Notes: generated by a model not told the origin, from the letters alone. 52,756 bases of DNA from Flammeovirgaceae bacterium UBA1842 (GCA_002338655.1 DDIU01000013.1:1-52756), one strand, 5' to 3'. Positions 14,003 through 23,892 are shown, counted from the first letter of the stretch. Made by a program: numbers and translations.

Positions 14003-17000
14003 ATGAAAAATCTTACACACACACTATTGATCTTAATATTACTTGGAGCATTTGTTTTCCAAGCAAAAGCACAACAACCCGAAATACTATCTGATATCAA
14101 CAGTAGTCCATTAGAGAGTGACCCAAGAGGACTAAGGGTCATTGATGGGAAAATTTATTTTGCCTCAGGTATTTATAATAGAGGTCATCAGCTATCCATT
14201 TATGATGGCAATACAACAGAGAATATATTATTCAGAGAGGGTGATAAAGGCACCTCGTCTTATCCTAGAGATTTTGTCCAATTAGGAAGTGATATTTACT
14301 TTCTGTCGGGTACTGATGAATTTGGTAGTGAAGTCTATAAGTATGACGGTACTGAAGTCAGCGTAATTGATATTAATCCAGGAACGACTAATTCTAACCC
14401 TACAGAATTAATCGCTTTTAATTCTAAAATTTATACTAAAGCCACGGACGGGATAAATGGTGTAGAATTATGGGAAATTGATGGAGTAACTAGCACCATG
14501 ATTGAGATTCAACTCGGTGCTGGGAGTAGTAATCCAACAAACTTAATCGTCTACAACGATGAATTGATATTTGGGGCGGATGATGGAACAAATGGCTATG
14601 AACTATGGCGCTATGATGGATCCACTGCCTCCATGATAGATGATATTGTTCCTGGTAGTGGTCATTCCAATCCTGCCTACTTTACAATTTATAATGACAA
14701 ATTGTACATGGAAGCCGCAGAAAATGAAGTTTGGGTATATGATGGTAGCACAGTAGCAAAACTTACTGACATAATAGGCCAAACAGTAGGTACCTACCCA
14801 AGGTTTTTTACCGAATACAATGGAGCATTATATTTTAGTGGTTATCAAGCTTCAACTGGTTCAGAACTATGGAAGTTTGATGGTACAGATGCGGACATGG
14901 TTGCCAATATTAACGCTGGCTCAGCAAGTGGTAATCCTAGATATCTGGCAGTTGGAGCCGGCAACCTATTTTTTGATGGTGAAACTGCAAATGGACGTGA
15001 ATTATGGAAGTTTGATGGAACCACCGCAACTGAATATGACCTGAATACAGGGGCTCCCGATTCTTACCCTACTGATTTCACTGAAGTTGGCGACAAAATC
15101 TATTTTCGAGCTACTACCGACAATGATGGACAAGAGTTATGGATGCACGATGGCACATCGGCAACTCTAATCGATATAAATATAGGTGCGGCTAATTCAA
15201 CCCCTAATTACTTATTAAGCTATAATGGACTATTATACTTTAATGCCAATGAAGGTGATGGTAAGTTTCTTTATACGCATGATGGTACAGATTTAAATAG
15301 AATATTAACCAATACAAATACTTCAGGAAGCTACCCTTATGAGGCAGTAGTTTTTAATGATAAATTATACTTTGATGCAGAAACTGAGGAAACCGGTAGA
15401 GAATTATACTCATACGATGGGTCAACTTTAAATCTGAATGATATTTGGGAAGGTCATGAGACTGGTTTCTCTGAGGATCTTTTTACTGATGGTGATAAAC
15501 TTTATTACACTGCAAGCGATGGTATTAACGGCTATGAAATGTATGTGAATGACGGTTCATCTACTACATTGGTTGATATTGTTCCTGGACTTGAGAGCTC
15601 CTTCCCATCTCGTTACATATCATATAATGGGGAGATCTATTTCAGAGCAACTGATGGCATAAATGGATTCGAATTATGGAAATATGACGGAACAACAGCC
15701 ACAATGGTTCAGGATATTAATCCTACAGGTAATTCCGCCCCAATAGAATTTACAGTAGCAAATTCAAAATTATACTTTGTTGCCAACGATGGTACCAATG
15801 GTAGCGAGCTTTGGCAATATGATGGCACATCTGCTATTATGGTAGAAAATATTAGTGTTGCAGGCGGGTCTAATCCTAGGCAGCTATTTGCTTACAATTC
15901 AGAATTATATTTCCGAGCTACTAGTGATGATGATGGTAGTGATTTATGGAAATATGATGGTACCACACTAACACATTTTGATATTAACCCCGGTACTGGT
16001 TCATCTAGCCCAAGTAGTTTTATTGAGTATAATGATGTACTATATTTTGTTGCAAATGATGGGACAAATGGACGAGAACTATGGAAATACGATGGCGAAA
16101 CGCTAACACTGATAGATATTAATTCTAATGGTTCTTCTGGTCCTTTTGACTTTACTATCTCTAATGGATTGTTATACTTCGGTGCAGGTAATGAAGACGG
16201 TTCTGAATTAAGAAGCTATGATGGAGCAAACTTAAATCTAGTCATAGATTATAGCGATGATGAAGATTCAGAACTATACTCCATATTCTCTTTTGGCCCA
16301 ATGCTCTATCTTAACTATTATGATAGTAGTGATGGGACTGAGAAATTATACTCGTATAATGGAACAGATTTAACCTACCTAGAACAGTTATATATTGAAG
16401 GATTTGAAGGATCCGATGACTATAAAACAATAGAATATGACAACTATATGTACTTCCCTGCTGCTTCAGAGGAATATGGTGACACAGAAATGTGGCGTAT
16501 TAGAAGAACCAGTGAAGAAGCAGATATTCTGACTTTCACTCTACCCGAACAAATATCAGATGCTACTATTGATGCGGTAAATCATACTGTAGTCATCGAA
16601 ACGGTATTTGGTACTGATTTAACAAGCCTAATGCCGAGTATTACTGTATCAGATTATGCTACGATTAATCCAATGAGTGGCATCACAGTTGATTTCAGCT
16701 CCCCAGTTGTGTTTACTGTTACATCAGAATTTGGCAACACACAGGATTGGACAATAAGTATAAGTGTAGAGATCAACGATGCCCCAACGGACATTACTCT
16801 AAGTACTAATTCAATTGATGAGAACAATGGTGTAAGTGATGTGATTGGATTGTTAACATCAACAGATCCAAATGCTAGTGATTCCCATACTTATACTTTG
16901 GTAGCAGGTACAGGTGATAGTGATAATGCTTCTTTTGACATTTCTGGTGATAACTTGATTGCAAAAGAAGTCTTTGATTTCGAAAGTAAATCGAGTTATT

Positions 17001-17818
17001 CAATAAGAGTTGAAACCAATGATGGACGTGGCGGTACATTTGAAAAGGAGTTTATTATAGCTATAAATGATGTAACTAATCTGACTCAAACTATAAATGT
17101 GACCCCTATCGCAGATAAACTTTCTACAGATCCGGCTTTTGAAGTGGAAGCTACGGTTGATACTGGTTTAGATTTAACTTATACCGTTGCCGGGCCTGCC
17201 ACTAACGAAGGGGCTACAATCACACTTGATGGATCAGTAGGAACTGTAACGATCACCGTTACCCAGGCAGGAAATGGTGACTATGCATCAGCAGAAGTAC
17301 AAGTATCATTTGAAGTTACTGAAGGAAGAACTACTCAAACGATCACCTTCAATCCAATTGAAAATCAATTCTTAGAAACGGGATCACTAATATTAGCCGC
17401 TACTGCTTCTTCTGGTTTAGCAGTGAGTTTTGAAATAGTAAGTGGCCCAGCTACAATCAATGAAAATACTATTTCATTTTCTGATTTGGGTACTGTTGTC
17501 GTTCGTGCCAGTCAGGCTGGTAATAGTGAATTCCAAGCAGCCATATCTGTGGATCAGACTTTTGAAGTGATCACTGTTACAGGTGTAGAAGGGGCTACTA
17601 TGAAGATGTCTATCTATCCGAATCCTGCTTCTGATGTTATTACCATTCAAACTCAGGAGGCTGACCTTCAAGTGATATTACTAAACACTCATGGTCAAGC
17701 AGTTATGGCTATTAGACCTAATGTAGTGAATAGTATATCTCACCTGAAACAAGGAATCTACTACCTCCGCATATTAAATGAGGAAGGATCGACAACACAT
17801 AAAATCATCAAAAACTAA
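14003..17818 (+). CDS. Giant secreted ELWxxDGT-repeat protein with T9SS type A sorting signal
   Basis: This is a 1271-aa extracellular protein with a signal peptide ending FQAKAQ. About residues 30-830 consist of many repeats built around ELWKYDGTTATMVxDINPG, with YFxAxDGTNGxELW between them, predicted to form beta-propeller-like blades. Next come a DUF5018-like beta domain (about 845-925) and a cadherin-like domain (about 930-1030, IDENNGVSDVIGLLTSTDPNASDSHTYTL). Two repeats of the TITFNPIENQ/TINVTPIADK type follow, then a type A C-terminal sorting domain (MSIYPNPASDVITI...GIYYLRI...HKIIKN). The sorting domain marks it for export by the type IX system and attachment to the surface. The near-identical repeats could recombine. 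The next lipoprotein gene begins 12 nt after its stop. Confidence 0.95.
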   Translation: MKNLTHTLLILILLGAFVFQAKAQQPEILSDINSSPLESDPRGLRVIDGKIYFASGIYNRGHQLSIYDGNTTENILFREGDKGTSSYPRDFVQLGSDIYFLSGTDEFGSEVYKYDGTEVSVIDINPGTTNSNPTELIAFNSKIYTKATDGINGVELWEIDGVTSTMIEIQLGAGSSNPTNLIVYNDELIFGADDGTNGYELWRYDGSTASMIDDIVPGSGHSNPAYFTIYNDKLYMEAAENEVWVYDGSTVAKLTDIIGQTVGTYPRFFTEYNGALYFSGYQASTGSELWKFDGTDADMVANINAGSASGNPRYLAVGAGNLFFDGETANGRELWKFDGTTATEYDLNTGAPDSYPTDFTEVGDKIYFRATTDNDGQELWMHDGTSATLIDINIGAANSTPNYLLSYNGLLYFNANEGDGKFLYTHDGTDLNRILTNTNTSGSYPYEAVVFNDKLYFDAETEETGRELYSYDGSTLNLNDIWEGHETGFSEDLFTDGDKLYYTASDGINGYEMYVNDGSSTTLVDIVPGLESSFPSRYISYNGEIYFRATDGINGFELWKYDGTTATMVQDINPTGNSAPIEFTVANSKLYFVANDGTNGSELWQYDGTSAIMVENISVAGGSNPRQLFAYNSELYFRATSDDDGSDLWKYDGTTLTHFDINPGTGSSSPSSFIEYNDVLYFVANDGTNGRELWKYDGETLTLIDINSNGSSGPFDFTISNGLLYFGAGNEDGSELRSYDGANLNLVIDYSDDEDSELYSIFSFGPMLYLNYYDSSDGTEKLYSYNGTDLTYLEQLYIEGFEGSDDYKTIEYDNYMYFPAASEEYGDTEMWRIRRTSEEADILTFTLPEQISDATIDAVNHTVVIETVFGTDLTSLMPSITVSDYATINPMSGITVDFSSPVVFTVTSEFGNTQDWTISISVEINDAPTDITLSTNSIDENNGVSDVIGLLTSTDPNASDSHTYTLVAGTGDSDNASFDISGDNLIAKEVFDFESKSSYSIRVETNDGRGGTFEKEFIIAINDVTNLTQTINVTPIADKLSTDPAFEVEATVDTGLDLTYTVAGPATNEGATITLDGSVGTVTITVTQAGNGDYASAEVQVSFEVTEGRTTQTITFNPIENQFLETGSLILAATASSGLAVSFEIVSGPATINENTISFSDLGTVVVRASQAGNSEFQAAISVDQTFEVITVTGVEGATMKMSIYPNPASDVITIQTQEADLQVILLNTHGQAVMAIRPNVVNSISHLKQGIYYLRILNEEGSTTHKIIKN

Positions 17819-17830
17819 AATCAGGAAATC

Positions 17831-18280
17831 ATGAAAATATTAAAATACAGCCTATTAACATTTTTAGTTGTTTGGGTGGCAACATTCACAAGTTGCAAAG
17901 ACGATTCCGACCCGACTGTCAGCGAAACGGATCAACAACTTACTGCCATAATGAACAATGGTTCTAATTGGGTACTCAGCAGTGGTGGAGTTATGAAAGA
18001 TGACTTTGATGTCACTGATCAGTTTGTGGGGTTTAAACTCACCATAGGCAATAAAACCTATAGTACCGTTAACGGGCTAAGCCCCGTGTGGGAGGCTTCC
18101 GGAACATGGGATTTTATCAATAATAACCCCAATCAGATCTTGCGGGATGGTGATACTGAAATTACCGTGAACTTATCCACAAGTGCACTAACCTTAACCT
18201 TTTCAGCTGATGCTGTTCGAAATGGTGGAAGAGTTGAAGCTGTTTCGGGAGAATACCAATTTCACTTTATAAGTGAATAG
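17831..18280 (+). CDS. Small lipoprotein encoded with the ELWxxDGT protein
   Basis: This 149-aa predicted lipoprotein has a signal peptide ending in the lipobox FTSC, followed by KDDSD. That acidic stretch matches the lipoprotein export signal of Bacteroidota, so surface display is likely. The rest is beta-rich (FKLTIGNKTYSTVNGLSPVWEASGTWDFINNNPNQILRDG, then ITVNLSTSALTLTFSA), resembling small lipocalin-like or beta-sandwich lipoproteins; the exact family is not recognised. It starts 12 nt after the giant repeat protein and a terminator follows, so the two form an operon. Confidence 0.85.
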   Translation: MKILKYSLLTFLVVWVATFTSCKDDSDPTVSETDQQLTAIMNNGSNWVLSSGGVMKDDFDVTDQFVGFKLTIGNKTYSTVNGLSPVWEASGTWDFINNNPNQILRDGDTEITVNLSTSALTLTFSADAVRNGGRVEAVSGEYQFHFISE

Positions 18281-18295
18281 TGTGTGTAAGATCAT

Positions 18296-18323
18296 GTACC
18301 TGACTTCTAAGGAAGTTGGGTAC
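18296..18323 (+). terminator. Terminator of the repeat-protein/lipoprotein operon
   Basis: GTACCTGACTTC pairs with GAAGTTGGGTAC (12 bp including two G-T pairs) around the loop TAAG. A T-rich stretch (TGATTTTCCTTTATTTAT) follows. It starts 16 bp past the stop codon. Confidence 0.85.
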
Positions 18324-18355
18324 TGATTTTCCTTTATTTATAAAAGCTATTCTTT

Positions 18356-18465
18356 AAGCCTCCATTCGTGTTGCCATCAACGGACCTTTCTTGCGATCAA
18401 GAAACAATTTGACAGTCGATAAATATTCAACTTTTCGCTACTGAAGCTTGCTTGCTGGTGACAAC
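18356..18465. repeat. Copy 2 of the bipartite dispersed intergenic element
   Basis: The left half (18356-18384) and right half (18450-18465) match the element at 8301-8441 in the same order and orientation. The remaining intergenic DNA before the permease gene is AT-rich and shows no gene. Confidence 0.6.
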
Positions 18466-18565
18466 TCATCAAGTGCTAATTAGTAATCAGAATATTTAAT
18501 TAAGATTTTTTTGCAACTTTTTTCTTTTTTCGAAGTCTATATACTGCAACTCTAAAACTCATACT

Positions 18566-20920
18566 ATGTTCCGTCACAACATACTCCTTGCATTTAGGGC
18601 GTTCAAAAGATACAAGAGCTCCTTTTTTATAAATCTGATAGGTCTAACTGCTGGTTTGGCATGTACCCTGCTTATTTACTTATGGGTAATGGACGAGTTA
18701 AACATGGATCAGTTTCATGCAAAAAATGAGCGCCTATTCAGGGTAATGGAACATCAGCAATATGCTGATAATATAATGAGCACCTGGTCAACTCCCGGTT
18801 TATTGGCAGATGGACTGAAAACGGAGATTCCTGAAATAGAATATGCCGTTACAACAACTTGGGTGAATACAAGTACCTTATCCGTAGGAGACAATTCAAT
18901 CAAATCGGACGGTTTTTACGTTGGTCCTGATTTCTTCAATATATTTTCTTATGGTCTTATTAAAGGTGATGCCAATCAGGTATTAGTTGACAAAAAGAAT
19001 ATAGTGATTTCTGAAAAATTGGCCAATCAGTTATTCAATACTACTGATGATGTAGTAGGCAAGATAGTTCAATTTGAACACTCAAAGGATTTTATTGTTT
19101 CTGGGCTGTTCAAGGGTACACCACAGAACTCATCGTATCAATTTGACTTCGTGTTACCTTATGAGGTGTTTAGGAGTGAAAACGACTGGGTGAATTCCTG
19201 GGGCAATAATGGCCCAAACACAATGGTGACATTAATAGAAGGGGCGAACGAAAAGGAAGTTTCAGATAAAATAGCGGGTTTTATAAAGACTAAAAATGAG
19301 AACTCTAACGTCACCTTATTTTTACGTCAATATTCTGATTTGTATTTATATGGACGATATAAAAATGGAAAGCAGGCAGGTGGCCGAATAGAATATGTAG
19401 AGCTATTCTCGTTGATTGCTATATTCATTTTGGTGATTGCCTGTATCAATTTCATGAATCTCTCTACTGCTAGGGCTTCAAGAAGAATGAAAGAAGTAGG
19501 CATTAAAAAAGCGATGGGAGCTAAAAAGGGCGGACTGATTGCCCAATATTTGAGTGAATCATTAGTCATCTCTTTTTTCTCTCTGATACTATCTCTTTTA
19601 CTCGTTTGGTCTTTTCTCCCTCAGTTCAATGATATTACAGGAAAACATATCGCGCTTGAACTAGATTGGATGTCAATAATGACACTTTTTGGGATTTTAA
19701 TTTTTACTGGATTATTTGCTGGAAGCTACCCAGCACTGTACTTAAGTGGGTTTAATACCATCAGAATATTAAAAGGTGAGGTTCGAGGTTCTCTTGGTGA
19801 GCTTTGGGCTAGAAGAGGGCTTGTTGTATTTCAATTTACCCTTTCCGTAATTCTTATTGTTTCCGTAATCGCTATCTACCAGCAAATTAAGTATGTCCAA
19901 GGCAAAAATTTAGGGTACAACAATGAGAATGTAATCAGCTTTGGAATGGAAGGCAAAGTAGAGCAAAATGTGGAAACATTTTTAACAGAACTGAAGCGTA
20001 TCCCAGGTGTAATTAATGTTTCTACCATAAACCACAGTTTGACAGGACAACAAACAAATACAAGTGGCCTCAATTGGGAAGGTAAGAACCCCGATGATCT
20101 GATCCTTTTTGAGAATATGAGAGTCAATTACGGGCTTTTGGAAACGCTAGGTATGGAATTAAAAGAAGGACGAGATTTTAGGAAAGACAGTCCGAGCGAT
20201 ACTACGAAAATAATCTTTAATGAAGCCGCCATTAGAATTATGGGATTGGAAGACCCGATAGGAAAAGTCATCAAGCTTTGGGATGAATATGATATGGAAA
20301 TTATTGGTGTCGTAAAGGATTTTAATTTCCAATCACTTCACACTGAGGTAAAGCCAATATTTATGCTCCTTGACCCACCGAATACTTGGAATGTAATGGC
20401 TCGAATAGAAGCAGGGAAGGAAAAAGAAACGATAGCTTCTCTTACCAAATTCTATGAGAGCTTTAATCCAGGGTTTGTATTAGACTACTCCTTTCTCGAT
20501 CAAAATTTTCAACGTCAATATGCCGCAGAACAGCGTGTAGCTACACTCTCAAGATATTTTGCAGGTATTGCTATCCTTATTTCCTGTTTAGGGCTTTTCG
20601 GCTTGGCCGCTTTTACAGCTGAAAGACGTATCAAAGAAATTGGGATAAGAAAAGCACTGGGTTCCAGTGCTACAGGGATTGTAATGCTACTTTCTGGAGA
20701 TTTTACGAAGTTGGTTCTTCTCGCCATTGGTATTGCCATGCCGATCAGTTACTACTTGCTATCAATGTGGTTGGAGCGCTTTGCTTTCCGAATAGACTTA
20801 AGTACCTGGCTCTTTGTAGGTGCCGCATTTATAGCCTTGATTGTAGCTTGGTTGGCCGTAGGATCTCAGGCTATTAAAGCCGCCAATATCAACCCTTCAA
20901 AATGCTTGAGGAGTGAATAA
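18566..20920 (+). CDS. FtsX/MacB-type ABC transporter permease
   Basis: This 784-aa inner-membrane protein has a duplicated FtsX/MacB layout. A first membrane helix (about residues 20-42) is followed by a periplasmic MacB-like domain, three helices (about 285-400), a second helix-periplasmic-domain unit (about 425-670) and three final helices. The hallmark patterns NFMNLSTARASRRMKEVGIKKAMGA and its second-half twin FTAERRIKEIGIRKALGSS are clear. Such permeases work with a LolD/MacB-like ATPase in lipoprotein, peptide or drug handling. No ATPase gene is adjacent, which is common for this Bacteroidota subfamily. The next gene is convergent, and upstream lies a terminator, so it is a single-gene unit. 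Confidence 0.95.
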   Translation: MFRHNILLAFRAFKRYKSSFFINLIGLTAGLACTLLIYLWVMDELNMDQFHAKNERLFRVMEHQQYADNIMSTWSTPGLLADGLKTEIPEIEYAVTTTWVNTSTLSVGDNSIKSDGFYVGPDFFNIFSYGLIKGDANQVLVDKKNIVISEKLANQLFNTTDDVVGKIVQFEHSKDFIVSGLFKGTPQNSSYQFDFVLPYEVFRSENDWVNSWGNNGPNTMVTLIEGANEKEVSDKIAGFIKTKNENSNVTLFLRQYSDLYLYGRYKNGKQAGGRIEYVELFSLIAIFILVIACINFMNLSTARASRRMKEVGIKKAMGAKKGGLIAQYLSESLVISFFSLILSLLLVWSFLPQFNDITGKHIALELDWMSIMTLFGILIFTGLFAGSYPALYLSGFNTIRILKGEVRGSLGELWARRGLVVFQFTLSVILIVSVIAIYQQIKYVQGKNLGYNNENVISFGMEGKVEQNVETFLTELKRIPGVINVSTINHSLTGQQTNTSGLNWEGKNPDDLILFENMRVNYGLLETLGMELKEGRDFRKDSPSDTTKIIFNEAAIRIMGLEDPIGKVIKLWDEYDMEIIGVVKDFNFQSLHTEVKPIFMLLDPPNTWNVMARIEAGKEKETIASLTKFYESFNPGFVLDYSFLDQNFQRQYAAEQRVATLSRYFAGIAILISCLGLFGLAAFTAERRIKEIGIRKALGSSATGIVMLLSGDFTKLVLLAIGIAMPISYYLLSMWLERFAFRIDLSTWLFVGAAFIALIVAWLAVGSQAIKAANINPSKCLRSE

Positions 20921-20954
20921 GGAAATACCAATTTCAGTTATTGAACTCTTAATA

Positions 20955-21542
20955 TTACTTGTCAATAATGTAACTCAAATTTTGAAAATCGGCTTGGATC
21001 TTATAAGAAACAGTATCTTTATTAGGTAATATATTAGCCACTATAGCATTTATTTTCATTGAATAGATAAAATTAACAGTATCTATCTCTGTTATTTCTA
21101 CTGTTGATTCGGGGATTATATTTGCTTCATAACTTAGGCTACTTTTATCAATAAAATGTAAGAATGTTACATAGCTAAATTTGCATTCCTTCCCAAGTAC
21201 CTTTTCAACACAATCGCTTTGTTCAAAAATCTGGTCCGTATGACAAGGGTATACTGCTTCTTTAATGGAGTTATCGGATGTTAAATCTTGAGGAAAATTA
21301 ATCACCTCAACAATAAATTTGTCCTTTCCACTGTCGCCATAATAAGAAAGTTTGTTAGCAAATGATTCAAATTTTATTTTCGTTAAAACTGTATATTCAT
21401 TATCAAAATAATATTTTTCACTGTCAACAATCATAAAATTTCCCTCTTGGGTAATTATCGGGGTATTATCATCACTAGACGAGCAGCCTGAAAAAAGCAA
21501 CAGCGCCATTAAGTAAGAATACGATATTAGTAGTTTGTTCAT
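20955..21542 (-). CDS. Uncharacterised lipoprotein
   Basis: This 195-aa predicted lipoprotein has a signal peptide ending in the lipobox FSGC, followed by SSSDD, an acidic tag typical of Bacteroidota surface lipoproteins. Internal Cys residues (YPCHTDQIFEQSDCVEKVLGKEC) may form disulfides. The remainder looks beta-rich and no family is recognised. It is AT-rich relative to its neighbours. It converges with the permease gene and diverges from the pseudouridine synthase gene, so it is transcribed alone. Confidence 0.8.
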   Translation of the reverse strand: MNKLLISYSYLMALLLFSGCSSSDDNTPIITQEGNFMIVDSEKYYFDNEYTVLTKIKFESFANKLSYYGDSGKDKFIVEVINFPQDLTSDNSIKEAVYPCHTDQIFEQSDCVEKVLGKECKFSYVTFLHFIDKSSLSYEANIIPESTVEITEIDTVNFIYSMKINAIVANILPNKDTVSYKIQADFQNLSYIIDK

Positions 21543-21628
21543 ATTTCTTTTTTGTTAGATACAATTATAATAAATTATTCTTTTTGAAGTCAGCTAATGT
21601 TCTTATCGGCTACTATTTTAAATAGTCG

Positions 21629-21636
21629 TAATTTTG
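21629..21636 (+). promoter_or_regulatory. TAnnTTTG promoter element directly before the pseudouridine synthase start
   Basis: TAATTTTG matches the -7 consensus exactly and is only 5 nt from the ATG at 21642. No clear TTG -33 box is found at the usual distance. The position implies a leaderless or nearly leaderless mRNA and argues against the longer open frame that begins at 21597. Confidence 0.5.
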
Positions 21637-21641
21637 CCCTT

Positions 21642-22667
21642 ATGACTTCAGAAGAATTGAATGAGCAAGAGGATGACTTGTTTGAACACCATAATTTTAT
21701 AGCCGACCCGGGGCAAGCTCCTTTACGTTTGGATAAATTTTTAATGGATAGGATTGCCAATTCTACCAGGAATAAAATCCAAAATGGAATAACAGATGGG
21801 TTTGTGCTCGTCAACGGAGAAAAAACCAAGTCAAATTATAAAGTCCGCCCAGGTGATGCAATTACGGTATCATTGCCAGAACCTCCGCGGGATACAGATG
21901 TTGTTCCAGAAAACATTCCGCTCAATATTGTTTATGAAGACAAGGATTTATTGGTGGTGAACAAAGAAGCGGGCATGGTTGTCCATCCGGCTTATCAAAA
22001 TTGGTCAGGGACTTTAGTAAATGCCCTAGCCTATCATTTCCAAAACCTGCCCGAGATGGAAGGTAATGAAGGCCGACCGGGTTTGGTACACCGCATTGAT
22101 AAAGATACCTCAGGACTGTTGGTGATCGCCAAAACGGAAGCGGCAATGAGTGGCCTAGCCAAACAATTTTATGATCACAGTATTGAGCGTACATATTACG
22201 CTCTGGTATGGGGTATTCCTGATCCAGAAAGAGGAACAATCAATATCAATTTGGGACGGGGCCTTAAGGATAGACGGATAACGGTACCTTATGAAGATGA
22301 AACCATTGGTAGAAATGCCATTACCCATTATAAAGTATTAAAAAATTTCAGGTATGTTTCTTTGGTAAAATGCAACTTGGAAACCGGGCGAACCCACCAA
22401 ATAAGAGCACACATGAAACACATTGGCCATACGCTGTTTAATGACAGTACGTACGGGGGCGATAAAGTGCTGAAGGGCACTCAATTTTCGAAGTATAAGA
22501 GTTTTGTAGAGAATTGTTTTAAAATATTACCCAGACAGGCATTACATGCCAAATCATTGGGCTTCGTTCACCCCGTTACCAAAGAGTTCATGCAATTTGA
22601 TTCTGAATTGCCTTCAGATTTTGCTGATGTATTGGACAAGTGGGAGCACTACGTACAGTATACCTGA
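21642..22667 (+). CDS. RluA-family 23S rRNA pseudouridine synthase (RluD-like)
   Basis: The protein is about 341 aa from the start at 21642. It isomerises uridine to pseudouridine in 23S rRNA. An N-terminal S4 RNA-binding domain (about residues 25-90, LRLDKFLMDRIANSTRNKIQNGITDGFVLVNGE) precedes the catalytic domain with HRIDKDTSGLLVIAKT, where the Asp of RIDKDTSG is the catalytic nucleophile. The RTHQIRAHMKHIGHTLFNDSTYGG motif is also present. S4 plus catalytic domain at this length fits RluC/RluD; the exact target uridines cannot be assigned. The in-frame ATG at 21597 would add 15 residues but lies upstream of the -7 promoter element, so the later ATG is preferred. Confidence 0.95.
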   Translation: MTSEELNEQEDDLFEHHNFIADPGQAPLRLDKFLMDRIANSTRNKIQNGITDGFVLVNGEKTKSNYKVRPGDAITVSLPEPPRDTDVVPENIPLNIVYEDKDLLVVNKEAGMVVHPAYQNWSGTLVNALAYHFQNLPEMEGNEGRPGLVHRIDKDTSGLLVIAKTEAAMSGLAKQFYDHSIERTYYALVWGIPDPERGTININLGRGLKDRRITVPYEDETIGRNAITHYKVLKNFRYVSLVKCNLETGRTHQIRAHMKHIGHTLFNDSTYGGDKVLKGTQFSKYKSFVENCFKILPRQALHAKSLGFVHPVTKEFMQFDSELPSDFADVLDKWEHYVQYT

Positions 22668-22682
22668 GTGTGCTGAAAATGG

Positions 22683-22877
22683 CTAAGCTAGTTCAGGGCT
22701 TTTTCTTAAAGCCTCTTTGATTTCCATCAAAGCCTTTTGCTTTAGTTCCTGATGCGTTGCGTCATTCTCAGGTACATAAAGGAGGCCTTTGATATAGTCA
22801 ATTACTTTCTCCATTTCAATGTGATTCATGGATTCCAGTGACTGAACAATCGCCTGTTTTTTCGTTAGATTTTCCAT
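22683..22877 (-). CDS. 64-aa uncharacterised cytoplasmic protein
   Basis: This short acidic/basic helical protein (MENLTKKQAIVQSLESMNHIEMEKVIDYIKGLL...) has no signal peptide or membrane segment. The pattern of a helix, 'MEKVIDYIKGLL' and a charged tail resembles small DUF2281-like proteins that accompany toxin genes, but no toxin partner is adjacent. It lies 15 bp from the convergent pseudouridine synthase gene. The coding call rests on codon periodicity and sensible composition. Confidence 0.65.
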   Translation of the reverse strand: MENLTKKQAIVQSLESMNHIEMEKVIDYIKGLLYVPENDATHQELKQKALMEIKEALRKSPELA

Positions 22878-22971
22878 TTCGTTACAATTAGTGGTTGTAC
22901 AATAAACATAACGATTTTGAACATTTATTGTTCGATTGGGAAGGAAGCTTAACTATTTGTTAACCTTAAAG

Positions 22972-23853
22972 TCATTTAAGGGCTGTTACTATTTCTGCGA
23001 TTACGAATTTAGCATAAGGCTCCAGTGAATTGGGGTCATCCGGATTCAATGGGGTATGATTTACCTCTACCACACCTATCAGATAGGTCTTATTTTTTAT
23101 TCTCGTGATTTGAAATCTGCGCCTGTAGATTTGAGATTCTATCAATACTTCATTAGATGACTTATCCAAAATTTGAAATTGACTGTACTCATTGGCATAG
23201 GCAATCGTCTTGATGTAAAAAGGTAACGGGGTAAGTACGGCTAATTTATTAATGTTTAAACGATCCGTTACCACATAATTACTACTGTTTTGAATTGTAT
23301 CGAACAGATTGAGCCTTTTCAAATCCTTTTTGGCAATTTGTCCCAATTCAAACTCATTCCCTTCAGCAGTTACAAAAAGCTTATCCCCAACCGAGCTTAA
23401 TTTAAGGGGGTTGTTTTTTAGAGAGCTGTTTTGGGGTGCTTTGATATTTTGATTGGTTTCATTGACCAATAAATCAATAGGGCTGCCTGATGCTTTATCT
23501 ATCGCCATCCAGGTGCTTTTTTGTGGGGTAAACGTTACTGTTTGAATTCCTTTCGCAATGGGTGTTAACTGTTTCTCTAATTGCTGGTTGACATAATAGG
23601 CACTGCCAAGTAACACCGCTATTGAGCCTGATAACTTGAGCGTTCCCATCGCCATGGTTGTGCCAGCGGTACCGCCCAGAAAACGAAAGACCAAGGCGGC
23701 AATTCCACTACCCAAAAATATGGCAATCACCACTGGGGGCAATTTTAGAAAATAGAGAATTACACTGCCAATAAAACCCGTGAGAATGGTAATGAGAATT
23801 ACCTGATTTTCAAACTTGGAATTTGGAACCGATGGATCAGAATCTTCAGGCAT
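22972..23853 (-). CDS. Uncharacterised membrane protein, last gene of the CHAP-patatin operon
   Basis: This 293-aa protein has a short acidic start and closely spaced membrane helices at about residues 18-37, 39-58 and 68-87. A soluble domain of about 200 residues follows, beta-rich with two parts (about 100-180 and 200-293, ending EPYAKFVIAEIVTALK). No catalytic motif or known family is recognised. It starts 39 nt after the patatin stop on the same strand. With the membrane protein at 26489-27586 it suggests the operon's products assemble at the inner membrane. Confidence 0.8.
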   Translation of the reverse strand: MPEDSDPSVPNSKFENQVILITILTGFIGSVILYFLKLPPVVIAIFLGSGIAALVFRFLGGTAGTTMAMGTLKLSGSIAVLLGSAYYVNQQLEKQLTPIAKGIQTVTFTPQKSTWMAIDKASGSPIDLLVNETNQNIKAPQNSSLKNNPLKLSSVGDKLFVTAEGNEFELGQIAKKDLKRLNLFDTIQNSSNYVVTDRLNINKLAVLTPLPFYIKTIAYANEYSQFQILDKSSNEVLIESQIYRRRFQITRIKNKTYLIGVVEVNHTPLNPDDPNSLEPYAKFVIAEIVTALK

Positions 23854-23892
23854 TTTTTATTGCAAGATAAAATTATGGCTCATTTATCGCAA

